Shown here: positions 38,801 to 49,500 of the stretch, piece by piece
Layout: every line of letters starts with the position of its first letter
Numbering within the stretch: the first letter of the stretch is position 1
Notes under the pieces: generated by a model
Databases searched by the model: none
Told to the model about the DNA's origin: nothing
The model's input: the letters and a program-made list of their open reading frames with translations, nothing else
Source of the DNA: Tenebrio molitor
Lineage: Eukaryota > Arthropoda > Insecta > Coleoptera > Tenebrionidae
DNA length: 64,000 bases
Assembly (NCBI RefSeq): GCF_963966145.1
Contig: NC_091055.1
Coordinates: forward strand, 2,294,001-2,358,000
Direction: 5' to 3'
Program-made: the position numbers and the translations under genes

Positions 38801-41800
38801 GTCGTCGATGTGGAGGCTCGACCGAACATTGCGGACCGTCGAAATTTTGTCGGACTCGTCGAATTAACAGGCCAGTTGGGCGTATCGATCGGACGTACGT
38901 ATGGGTTCCACGGCGACGCTGTCAGGACATTCCCGTGTCGGCGGGAATGAATAATTATCCTGGCACCGCGTCCCCCCGGGCCCCCGCTTCTGGTGGTCCG
39001 CGCGGAGACGGAAAAAGGTGAAACTTGGAGAATCCATCTGAATATGCAGGAAAGTGGCAACGTGTGTCGTTTGCGGTCCCGCATTACGCCAAGTTTCTAC
39101 AATGTAACATCCCGGATAGGCAGGTATACGGTGTGTATCTACCGTATCTACTTGTACTCGCTGCCTTGCTACTCTCGATTGTTAGTTGATAGTCGAGCCG
39201 GATAGGTGCACGATCCACCAATGGCGAAAGCGACACGCGTTGCTATGCGCCCGTCTTACCGCCGCCTTCGTCGTCGCTCTCTCTCGCCAACCCCAAACTT
39301 ACCGGCCGCAGGAGGGTGTCGTCGTTCTCTTCGGCGAAGGTCTCTCTCGCCCCCTCTCCCTTCCATCCGCACCGGAAAACTTGATGAACACTTCCGATTC
39401 GTTCCGGGAACGCACCTAATTATATCTGTACTATCTCGCCATCGGGCGTATGTCTCCGATTTTTGACCGGTCAAAATGGAATTAATCGGCGCTCGGTGAT
39501 AACCTTTCGATGGCGTCGCTCACGCCGATCGATAAAAAGATGCTGTACTATTTTCGTAACGAATCGATCGGCGGAGCACCGGAGAGAAGAAGAGAATGCA
39601 TTTTTGATGTTTCAGCCCATATCAGAGTGGACCTCTGCCCAAGTCCTGGAATGGATGGCGGCGACGAACCTCTACCTATGCTCGGAGATCTTCCGGTACA
39701 AGGACATCAAGGGCTCGGACCTGGTCCATCTGGACAAAGAGAAATTGATCGTAAGCGTTTACATTCGAACCTTAACCCATAAAAAAAATTAACCCCAAAA
39801 CCTTTGACCCAACCAGAAGTGATCCAATCTGTATCTCCGCGAGTGCTTATTTTAGAACAGATTAGAACGGCAGACGATAAAACCGAATTTTTGCCAATTA
39901 AATTTTACGAGATGGTCGACCGATAGGGCGGTGTAAAAATCGAATTGATCGATCTCTTCGCAGAATATGGGCATCAAGGATGAGTTCCACCAGATGGCCA
40001 TCCTGTCCTGCATCGACGAGCTCCTGGGCAAGCAGGAGAACAAGACCAACAACGAGCAGGAGTTCGATGGGGCGCAGTTCACGCACAACCTGACGCAACA
40101 CAGCTTCGGCAGCTTGGAACGTTGCGGCAAGTGCAACAAATACCTGCGCGGCCTCCTCCACCAGGGTTTCGTGTGTCAGGACTGCGGGTTGGTGGCGCAC
40201 CGTTCGTGTGCCGCCACCGGTTTGCCCCCGTGCACGTCGACCTTCGGCAGGGGGCTGTGCCTGCAGTTCTTCCCGGGACACGTGCAGGACGCGCCCGCTT
40301 TCCTCAAGACGTTCATCGCCGAACTGGAAACGAAAGCCAAGACCGACGACACTTTGGAATTGTATAATCTCTACAGCGCCACGCCGCCCCCCGATCAGAT
40401 GACGAAGTTACTCGAGAAAATTAACGAAGCATCGACCGATCTAGATCTAAACGACTTCAGCGCCGTCTGCATAGCTGGAGTCATCAAGAAATTTCTTAGG
40501 GAACTACCGGATCCTCTTGTACCTGTCCAATGGTATGACGCCTTTTTATCGGCGGCAAGTAAGAGCGACCGTCCACCGAGCCGGACCTAAAATTTTTTCA
40601 TCGTGCCATTTTTTTAGAAGCCAAAACTGACGAAGCATGCGCGAACACGCTGTCCCGTTACGTCGAAGATCTACCTGAAAATCATCGTTCCACGTTAAAA
40701 TATGTGATGGCGCACTTGTGTCGCATGTGCCAGATGGAATACTCCAGGGGTAATCATAGTCCCCCCACTGTTCTGATTCAGGCGTTGTGCCACATATTTC
40801 TCAGGCCGCCTTGGGAACGTATCATGTAAGACCGAAACAATCGAACCCTGATCCACCTTAATCCATTTTTTTCTTCTAGTCAAGTGGTCTACAATACTCA
40901 ATCTCACAATAGGATTTTAGAGGTGCTGCTTCTCAAGTGCAGTTGGGGTGTGAAGCTGCCCGAATTCGCGGCCGCCCCTGCGATACCACCGCGAAGGATA
41001 GTGTCGCGAATGGGAGGAGGGAGTAACGTTTCGAACAGCACGATGGACAAAGAAAAACCAAACGCTTTGTCACTTCAAGAGGCGGAGTGGTACTGGGGTG
41101 ATATAAAACGGGAAGAAGTCAACGAAAAGCTGAAGGAGACGCCCGACGGTACGTTTTTGGTTCGGGACGCGTCCACCAAGAGCGGAGAGTACACGTTGAC
41201 CCTGAGGAAGGGCGGTACGAATAAGTTGATAAAAATTTGCCATAAAAACGGGAAATACGGTTTTACGGAACCGTACACGTACAGTTCCGTCGTGGAATTG
41301 ATAAATCATTTTCGAAATGATTCGTTATCGCAGTACAACGCATCTTTAGACATAAAATTGTTGTATCCGGTGTCGAAATTTAACAACGAAGAGGAACCCG
41401 GGAAAGCTGAGGACGAAGGAAAGCTGTGGGATCACCTGCGGGACGTACAGAACCGATTGTTGGACAAGAACAAAGTGTTGGACAGTTTGACCGAAGACTT
41501 GAACAAGACCAGTCAAGAGGTGTCGAGCAAGAGGCAGGCGCTGGAAGCCTTGAAAGAGTTGATAAAAGTTTTTCAAGAACAAATCATGACCCACGCTTTG
41601 GTGAAGAAAGAAGCGCAACCGCACGAAATTGTGGGTCTGACCGTGAACGAGCAGTTATTATCGCAACGACTGAACATGATGCAGGAGAGTTCCGAGCATT
41701 TAGATAAGACTTTAGAAGAAAAAGAGGCCTACAACAGGACGCTGGAGCGCGAACTGACTCTCCTGAAACCGGTCGTGCACAGCTTGCGGAAAGAGAGAGA

Positions 41801-42306
41801 CAAATACGTGAGGTGAGTGTGTTGTACGATTTTCGTCCGAATCGGTCTTCTCACCGGGTCTGTTTTCCAGGTGGTTGCAAGAGCGAGGCGTCAGTCCGAC
41901 CAGGATAAATCAGGTTCTCAATCGAAACAGCGAAGACGAAGAGTACAACTGCGAGTTCGGCGAGGAGTGCGACGTCAACACCTTCAGCGACGAGAGCACC
42001 TGGTTGGTGAACTGCACGCGCCAAGAGGCGGAGATATTCCTGTCCGGCAAGTGCGACGGTACGTTTTTGATCAGGCCACGGAACAGCTCCAATTATGCTT
42101 TGTCGATCGCATGCAACGGCACGACCAACCACTGCATCATCAATGTTACCAAAAGGGGACTGGGATTTGCCGAACCGTACAACATCTATCCCACGCTGAA
42201 AGATCTTGTCTTGCATTACGCCACGAACTCCCTGGAAATACACAACGATTTTTTAAATACCGTGCTGGCTCATCCCATTTTTAAGAAGGAACTTAAAGAT
42301 AAATAA
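26826..42306 (+). CDS. Class IA PI3-kinase regulatory subunit, p85 type
   Basis: Adaptor that holds and inhibits the p110 catalytic subunit and recruits it to phosphotyrosine on activated receptors (insulin signalling). Ten exons: 26826-27018, 27213-27296, 28649-28723, 29607-29654, 30643-30746, 39616-39750, 39964-40558, 40618-40825, 40880-41812 and 41871-42306; 936 residues. Order: SH3 (about 4-75, GWLYAYN), C1 zinc finger (102-152), SAM (about 169-235, SEWTSAQVLEWM), second C1 (254-303), RhoGAP/BH (about 310-500), N-SH2 (about 551-645, GTFLVRDAS), inter-SH2 coiled coil (about 660-800), C-SH2 (about 835-930, GTFLIRPRNSS). The two C1 domains have the full His/Cys pattern. The GAP arginine-finger position reads LYS rather than LYR, so GAP activity is doubtful. 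SAM and C1 are not part of vertebrate p85. Linkage of exons 1-5 to 6-10 across an 8.9-kb intron is inferred from matching phase. Confidence 0.88.
27297..28648 (+). other. PI3K-subunit intron 2
   Basis: About 1.35 kb of AT-rich intron; no ORF or repeat supported. Confidence 0.6.
28724..29606 (+). other. PI3K-subunit intron 3
   Basis: About 0.9 kb, AT-rich. It starts with a T-rich stretch straight after the GTAAGT donor. Open frames at 28807-29031 and 29071-29460 look random. Confidence 0.6.
29655..30272 (+). promoter_or_regulatory. Candidate internal promoter before the alternative exon
   Basis: A CpG-rich stretch inside intron 4, immediately 5' of the alternative ATG at 30273. GC rises from about 29.9 kb. 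No TATA box seen. Promoter role is inferred from the coding-like exon downstream. Confidence 0.35.
30273..30642 (+). CDS. Alternative Cys-rich N-terminal exon of the PI3K subunit
   Basis: ATG at 30273, with an in-frame TAA 9 nt upstream, opens a frame that runs without a stop through the internal acceptor (30642/30643) into p85 exon 5 in the same frame. It adds 123 codons before Asp-Cys-Phe of the first C1 domain. Codon use is strongly biased to G/C at third positions, as in the following exons, so it looks truly coding. The last 30 residues are cysteine-rich (CSCEMSCCCMCGSFCSS) and would replace the SH3 domain and the first half of the C1 finger. It suggests a second promoter near 30.0-30.27 kb, where the DNA becomes CpG-rich. 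I do not recognise the sequence in other p85 proteins. The isoform would be 926 residues. Confidence 0.65.
31257..31302. repeat. CTAC/CTAT microsatellite
   Basis: Imperfect tetranucleotide tract, ACCT/ACCC units, in the large intron. A related tract lies at 31561-31607. Confidence 0.8.
37850..39600 (+). promoter_or_regulatory. CpG-rich island, candidate promoter of a short PI3K isoform
   Basis: GC and CpG rise sharply over this stretch in an otherwise AT-rich intron, so all six frames hold long spurious ORFs. It includes CT-rich tracts with TCTCTCTCGCC (GAGA-type sites on the other strand) near 39277-39360. It ends at the SAM exon. A transcript starting here and reading through the acceptor would have ATG at 39607 as its in-frame start, giving Met-Phe-Gln before the SAM domain. 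Promoter role is inferred. Confidence 0.35.
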
Positions 42307-44302
42307 AATGATAACGAAGAAAGATCGTCATGTTGGATCAAGCACCACGTACAACTTTTAATTTGAGAGTGATGTGATAATTCAAAGTTGCTGTGACTTT
42401 TTATATTCCCATAATCTTAAATTTTACGATGGTGATAATTTTCCAAAAACTATAACAAATTTATATTAAATAATGTATCATATAAATATATTTACATATA
42501 CAAAGTGACAGTTTTACAATTGAAGTACGTTTTTGCTTAATCACCAGGTTAAATTGACTGTGATAGTGTACTAAAGAAGAAGTTCTTAGATTTATATATA
42601 TAAATATATATAACAACCTAAGCACATAAGTGTGTGTGATCGTGTGGTGTATCAATATGGCCTGGTTTATTTTTGAGAAGTTCAACATTTTTCTGTCGAA
42701 ATATCCTAGGCCTGTTCTGTTTATTATCTTGACATTTCAATTGTACATAAAATTTTGAAGCAGTAGCGTAGCCACGGGACACGGAGCCTGCAGCTATATG
42801 CGACTCTAGTCAACTATATATATTTTTTTCTGTACTTTTTTCCCCCGACACGTAATGATTTCTGTTCACATCTTCTCCGAGAGAAGAGCAAAAGATTTTT
42901 TAGCGTTTTTCATGATGTACGCGGTGGCGCATCGCGGAGTCGAACCAGAAGCTTTATTATTTTATTTTTCGTCAGTACTATTTTTGTCCCCCGTAGACGT
43001 CCGAGGTGCGCCACTGTTCTACGCTGCTGCCAAAATAGCTGTTAGCTGATATCCACTAAGCGCCAACGATGTTGCAACTGCCCCCGCGCGCGCGGAAACA
43101 GTTTCGTATCGAAAATGGTACCCGATACTCGGCCCCTTGCGAGGGGCTCGGCGCCCGGGGGCCGTTGCCGCCGCGTAGGAGATATATTGTGTTAATCCGC
43201 CTGTTCAATATATCTATTTACTTTATTTGCTAATTGCTGCAGTGTGAGAAGAAAGCATTCTAGATAATATTTTATGTGATCTTCGTTTAGGTAACTTTTA
43301 CTTTTATTAGTTCGTGCAATGTCGGTAAAGTGTTATGTATTCAACTTTTTATTTTACAACACTTTTAGTATTTATTTATAATTAGGATATTTTTAATTTG
43401 AAGAGTACAAATGTTTTTTTTACATTTGTTTTTAATTCTTGGAGAATTTTTATACTATAGTATAAAACATTTCAATCTCATGTATCTAGAATGGTTTTCA
43501 TTTGTTTCATTTTTTAAATTTCTTCATTTTATATTTAACGATACAAATTATTGAATGAATCCTTCGAGATTTAATTCGCACATTTTCATCATTGTCATCA
43601 GTGATTTTTGAAAAAAAGAGAGTATTAAAACTGTTATTCTAGAATCTTTTTTTATTATTGTCTATTTGTCTGTTGATCTATTTTCTTCAGATTTGGAGAG
43701 GTACAAAATATAATTTATGTGAATTATTAATCCTTTTATTATTTTTCTATTGAAGCTGCAGTTCTGTAGATAATTCTATGTCGCCTTTTTTTATTCTACA
43801 GACATTATTTCGTACGTTTTGTCAATTGACCGCTTTTTAGAGTTTGAAGAATTTACCCTGACCGTGTTCTTTTTTCAAACTTTGAATATTGATTATTCAG
43901 ACGTGCGTCTGACGAGTCCGGTGCAGTAACGTAGTTTATATAAAAAATAGTGATGTTTTTCATTTTATAATGTGATTAATGGAGACATAATGGGTATTCA
44001 AATTTAAACGATGTTTCTGTAACATTTGATGATACATGTCAACAGTTATTTTTTTTTTATTGTCTTTTTATTTGTAAAAGAGTCCATTTAAACGTTTTCA
44101 TTGCTTTTAAATGTATGTAAGATTTCATGTACAACTAATAAATTATTAATATTAGATTAAAATATTTGATAATGTTAAAGATTTATTAACGTTTTTGAAT
44201 ATAATAATTTTTAAAATTTGTAAAAACGAAATGTTTCATTATACTGTTGAATGTCATCACAAATAAATAATAAAAGGTTTCCAATATGCACATTCTTTGC
44301 AA
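42307..44302 (+). other. PI3K-subunit 3' UTR and convergent intergenic DNA
   Basis: AATAAA overlaps the stop codon at 42302-42307, and another lies at 44137-44142, so the 3' UTR may extend close to 1.85 kb. A GC-rich, structure-prone island lies at 42921-43215. TTTATT at 44182-44187 is a candidate polyadenylation signal for the minus-strand cathepsin. Confidence 0.5.
42921..43215. other. Structure-prone GC island with several inverted repeats
   Basis: Perfect arms: 42924-42931 with 43007-43014 (GTGGCGCA/TGCGCCAC), 43106-43111 with 43123-43128 (GTATCG/CGATAC), 43132-43136 with 43143-43147 (GCCCC/GGGGC), and 43180-43189 with 43206-43215 (AGATATATTG/CAATATATCT). On the minus strand 42946-42936 reads GGTTCGACTCC, a B-box-like Pol III motif. 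No ORF. It could be a structured 3' UTR, a small RNA gene or a decayed tRNA-derived SINE. Confidence 0.4.
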
Positions 44303-46254
44303 TCAAACTAAAGCGTAGGCGGCGTAATTCGCAATCCCGCACCTATTTCTGCCTCTTCTCAACCTCATGTAGCCCTTCTCTCCCCAGTGATTCCCCCACC
44401 AGTTCTTCAAGATCCAGGCGTCCTTGGTGTAGCCGACGATCAGCACCGCGTGGTTCACCACGTTGGGACTGCAGGCGACGTCGTCGTAAACGCCGGAACT
44501 AAAAAAAGACTCGGTTTAGCGGAGAAAAACGAACCGTTCTGAACCCACTGATACAGCTGAAAAGTGTGAGGAGCGGCGTTCAAAGACGCCGCGATCGGTC
44601 CTATCTTGGCCACCGCGATCTCCAAAGCTCGCTCGTCTCTGGCGGGTAGGATCGCCCACGACGTCAGATTTACCAAAGCTCGGTTCTTGTCAAAGCGGCA
44701 CTTCGTTTGCTGAAACAGATATTTTAATAAGGAGCGACCCAGATGCGAGCTCGTACCCTCGCCACATACGGGTAGTCAGTGTAAGTCATTAAACCCCCAG
44801 ATTTGTCTAAATATTTGAGGGTGTTTCTCAAAGAGCCCCCTCCACATCCGTAGTTACCCACGGGGACGCTACAGTCGACTATTTGTTGTTCGCTGGAAAG
44901 AACTGGTTGGTTGTTTGTTGTGATGTAAAACAATATTTACCTCAACGGTATCAGTTTGTCTGTTTGTTTGAAGACTTGACCTTGCAATACGCCTGCGATG
45001 CTGAAGGCGTAGCAAGAGCCGCAGTCTTTCTGGTTGTACGTGGGGGTCTGGAAGCCTTTGTCGATCCAGTTCAGTTCTTCTGGGATGTGGTGGAGCATCT
45101 CGAAAAAGTCGCCCACCGTCTCCGGGTTCACCTTGCGATGTCTGCTCTTGGTCAGCTTCACCATCTTTTGCAAATAACTCTGAGTGCTCTACAACCGTTC
45201 ACATTTTTACTCCAGATTGTTTCAACCACGTTCACCAACGAAACTTTGAAACCGTCTTCGTCAGCAAATTTCAAAAGTAAAGCATTTTTTGATGGGCTAC
45301 GCCGCAATTCTCCAAGATTTACGCAACACGCATCCACAAGTACGGTGCCATTTAAAAAAAATGTAGTCTAAGCTTTAATGTCATGACTGAACTTCAAAAT
45401 AAACTGTCACAATTATTTTAGTTCAGTTTTCGGAAAATAACATCTAAGCACTTGCAACTTTTCAGGATTGATGAATGCAATTTGTCAAAATGACATGTGA
45501 CAATAATAGATATTAAAATGAGGTTATTAATACCTCTAACACCTAAAGCCTATTTCACATCCTATATCAGTCAAATTTGAAGTCTGCCCGAAATTCCGTG
45601 CTCGCAATTGTAGTACAATTTATCTTTTTGAAACGAACATTAGCATTTTTAAATTATTTCCAATAGTTTCCAATTTAGTGAATAGATGGCGTTTGCCCAA
45701 GTGTCAATCGAATTAAGAGCGATTTATTTTCATTCTTTCGAAATTTTCAACATCCAAATTGGAGAAGGACGTTTTGTAAAGCAGATTTTATTATTATCAA
45801 GTCAAATTATTTTCAGAATGCTCAAAAAGGCCAATGTGCAAAATCTACGTTCGCGGTTCTGTTGCGTTTTTGAAATGTCATTTTTGAAGACGTATTCGGC
45901 ACATTCGCGCAAATGAAGCACTCGCTTCTCGCATTCGGTTCGTAAATAACTATTACCATGTCGCTTAAGTGATTGTCATTTATATAATAAGAGTGCAAGC
46001 CTTTCCCGGCCTCATCGTTGTGCCGTCGAATTTTCTCCAAATTCGCCTCCCAAGCTAATTTTCGCGCAGCGTCGTGATACCCATAATAAGTTTTGTTGTA
46101 TTTTTCCTAAAATATCGTTAAACTTGGGGTGAATCAAACCAGAAGAAATACTCACCTTGTATTGTTCCCATTTCAGGTCGATAGTTGAGTTATCTTGAAA
46201 GCGCCCCAATTTGGGGCACAACACAATTACAAAGACGGCAACGAAGGTCTTCAT
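44303..46254 (-). CDS. Cathepsin L-like cysteine protease (papain family, C1A)
   Basis: Secreted or lysosomal cysteine endopeptidase. Six exons: 46254-46156, 46106-45957, 45188-44941, 44892-44757, 44709-44549 and 44498-44303; 329 residues, the usual length. Residues 1-18 are a signal peptide. The I29 prodomain follows, with an ERFNIN-type helix in which Glu is replaced by His and Phe by Trp (RKLAWEANLEKIRRHN). The mature domain starts near 120. Catalytic residues are present: oxyanion Gln136, Cys142 in DCGSCYAF (Tyr where cathepsin L has Trp), His281 in VVNHAVLIVGY and Asn297 in ILKNWWGNHWG. GCGGGSLRNTLKYL matches the family's GCNGG block. It is therefore probably active. It diverges from Mitf; the ATGs are 289 bp apart. 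Intron 2 is 768 nt, the others about 50 nt. Exact subfamily uncertain. Confidence 0.9.
45189..45956 (-). other. Cathepsin intron 2
   Basis: 768 nt, AT-rich, between the prodomain exon and the catalytic-Cys exon. The open frame at 45686-45916 on the plus strand has no recognisable domain. Confidence 0.6.
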
Positions 46255-46543
46255 CGTCGATGTGTCAAAAATTGAGTTTGGTCAGCATGATTGAAAAATT
46301 TTTGCTTATAGCGCGTTTGTTTGAAACAAGAGCGGGTCGACCCCACTCAGCGGGACATGCGCGCGCAAGCTCGACTTTGTCCATGACATTGTTAGCAAAC
46401 TCAGTCGCGAGTTGGGTTTTAATAAATTGCGGTTGCTGTTTGGCTGTCGGGCAAGCAAACCGTACGTCGGATAACAGATATGACATCGGAAAACACGACA
46501 TAACTCTATTGAACAAATTTCTGTGTTTGATTGTGATCGAGAC
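46255..46543. promoter_or_regulatory. Divergent promoter, cathepsin / Mitf
   Basis: 289 bp between the divergent start codons. It contains CATGCGCGCGCA near 46358-46369, resembling an NRF1-type GC palindrome, and no TATA box. No CACGTG (CLEAR/M-box core) occurs inside it. Shared regulation is inferred from spacing. Confidence 0.5.
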
Positions 46544-49500
46544 ATGGCCGAATCAGGAATTGATTTAGGTTACGATCTGTCGGCTTTATTGACCGACGAT
46601 TTCGATATTGAAAGTGCTATCGATTTTGACGATCTGTTGGGTACTCCGAAAAATCAAGAGTTTTACGAGCTAACTTCTAAAACAATGCCCGTTAATGAAA
46701 GGTGAGCCAAAGAATCATTATCCAGATGCCTAACTCACGTGCGCCGCTGATTTAATTGTCTAATAGTCGATCTCGGCGGAAGCGAATAACAAATTTCTTC
46801 AAATCGTCAGTTTTGCTCGCAGAATGGGAAACACACACGTGTTGGATCTTTTTTTGCAGGAGAATTTTTATGCTTGCTATTAATAAACCAAATACTATGT
46901 ACTAATACTTCTTGAAGTACTGCCAAACATTACCTTCGCGTGCGCTGCACCAGAGGATTCCCGCAGCTCGCAATCCGTCCCTCTAAAATGCTTGTTATTA
47001 TGATTTCATTTCGACCAGATTACTCATGGCGAGCGATATCGTGTGGTCGATTCGCTTTGCATCTTCCCCAGAAAACCCCTCGAGGCTTATCAGAAGCACC
47101 GAGGATATGGTTTTGCGACTCACTTCAAGCCTCCGATCGATTTTCCTCGGTTCGTTTGAGCTTTGCTCCCCTTAATTAGTGAAAGAATGTTAATTTTTTC
47201 ATGGTGTAATGCAAGATGGAACTGGTTCGTTGTTGTCATGAACCAGATTAAAATGTCAAGTTTAAACAAGAAATTTGTTGGTTTAGTCGAAAACAAATGT
47301 ACAGAAACGAAACGTAAATCATTATTATTTGTGGCCGGTCAAAAATAGTACGCAGGCCTTCGCCGCCGTCCGAGTTTAAAAAAAAACATTCGCGAAGTTA
47401 TGGTCATTCTTACATCAATATTTAAAAAGGGTTTGCTGTTTTCGTACTATTTTAGCACACGTGCACTTGCCAACCGAATTAACTACTTTTGGCAGCAGAT
47501 GAAGAAAAATCGCGCCAATAATTTATCAAGGATATCGATTTATACCCAAAACAACCCACATATGGACCCTCCCAAAACAATGTCTCGCGCAGCGATTTCA
47601 TCGTTCATTAAAAACTCTCGCATACATAAATAACGATCACCAATAACACAATATAATTATAGTTAAGTGCCGTTATCAGTTGATGATGGAACGACAAACG
47701 CATATTGTGGTCGCGTTGTTGGTCAGTAAGGACATCTAATTGATGCCTGGAAATTGTTCCAAATGTTTGACGTTCCATTTTCGTTGTGTGGTCATTTTGA
47801 ACGGGGACCGTGTCAAAACAAACTCGCGCTCCATTTTCAAACGATTCCAGAAAAATAACGACCACAATAATGCGAACAATTGTGATATCATCGCGGTATA
47901 ACAGTTTCGTCAAATTGAAAAATGTTGAAGACAATGAGCGGCTCAATTTACAATTCTATAACCTTTTTAACTTTACGATAATTAGAGATAACGCAGACTT
48001 CTTCACGATAGCGCTTCCGAGAAAATGAATTTTTTTAAATATTATTGGATTATCGTTCGACAATTCGTTATCGTTTGTAAACTATACAGTGTCGTACAGT
48101 GGAAAACATTATTTTTTAATTTGCACTTCTCTTTTTCGACGAATATAGTTAAAAACATTTACACAAAGCCAAGCTGCTTCTTTATTCGCTTGGCAAAGAT
48201 ATGGCAGCGATTACGACGTAAATAGTATCAAGAGAACGCCGATCGTACCCATTCACTTAATCAAAAAATTTGATTATACACATTTTTTTCAAAACAACAC
48301 AAACAGTTTGTGTCGCACGCTCTATCTATACTCTACTCAAAGATCTGCAACGAGTTGACTAAACTTATAAGGCCGTACGTCGCGCGATTACAATTTTTTG
48401 TTCACGATTGTAATTCGTGTAAATTTTTTTATATGAGAAAAACAAAATCCAGACGTTTGCAAGGACAGGTGTCATTAGTTATTATTAAAAAATACTTAAA
48501 TAGTCAAGAACTATACTCAATTTCATATAAATGTGCATCTAAGCAAGCCATGAAAATCTGACTTTCTGTTGGTACTAAAGCTAAAGCTAGTGACTTTGAC
48601 TTTCAAAGTTGCTTGCTCTGCGCGAACCCAATTTGACTAATTTTTCAGTTTTTGTCCATTTTAACATTGCTGATTTCAAAAGCAATGTTACGTCTTTTTA
48701 CTGATTAAATTAAAGTAATTCTTATTTGTTTTTGTCTTTGTGTTTTTACCAAGTAAAGATTTATTGGACATGACCTTCATAAATGTGACTTTTGTAATGT
48801 AACTAAATTAAAGGTGCTTTTACAAATGCACAGCTCACTTGATGAACATTTATATGAAATCAATTATATGTATGTTGTTTTTTGGAACGGCCGTAAAATG
48901 TAGGTAGGTACATATGAGATACCTACGTGTGTACTTTAAAATGTCATGCAACGTTCACTTTGTAAGATTTATTGTAGATTTAGACTCGCTAATTAAATTG
49001 TTTGCTTATTTATTTTGCCATTTGTCAATGCCACTTGGGCTACAGTGTTTTTGAGTAACCAAGTACATCGACTCTAGTATTAAAATGTTAAATGCGTCAC
49101 TGTGTATGTATTAAATAAGATTGTATAATTTTTTTTTCTTTAGTTGAATAACAATAAAGAATGGTGACTGGTGCCTGAGTCATATTTAGAGCAATTTCCC
49201 ATACGTTATCTTCTACATAATTAATGGGGACGTGTTATTGACGTCAGCCGTAAATATTATACACATATTTTAATTTTATTTGATCCGCCCAGCAATGTAT
49301 TGATTTGAATATTAATTAGATTAAAGCGCCATCTCGATGTGATCTAAATTGTAATTTAGTTTGATCTATGCTAATCTGGACGTTGAGGAAGCTCATCTGA
49401 CCTTTAGTTTTAGTATGTTGTTTTTTATCAGGAAATGAACAACACAGCACCACAATAATATGTTTTTAATCTTCATCACAATTGGTGGAGCAATTACGTT

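Larger units (their letters stand above)
30747..39615 (+). other. PI3K-subunit intron 5 (8.9 kb)
   Basis: Long, mostly AT-rich intron with simple repeats: tetranucleotide CTAC/CTAT tracts at 31257-31302 and 31561-31607, a TACG tract at 33421-33454, and a 24-nt near-perfect palindrome at 35267-35290. The last 1.8 kb (37.85-39.5 kb) is CpG-rich and may be a promoter (separate entry). No exon is convincingly supported between 30.75 and 39.6 kb. Confidence 0.55.

Noticed and set aside
39510..39782. Plus-strand ORF starting Met-Ala-Ser-Leu before the SAM exon
   Set aside because: It enters the SAM exon in the wrong frame; the first 35 codons could be a 5' UTR frame only.
43909..43920. Hammerhead-ribozyme-like CTGACGAG
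   Set aside because: The GAAA core and pairing stems that should follow are missing.
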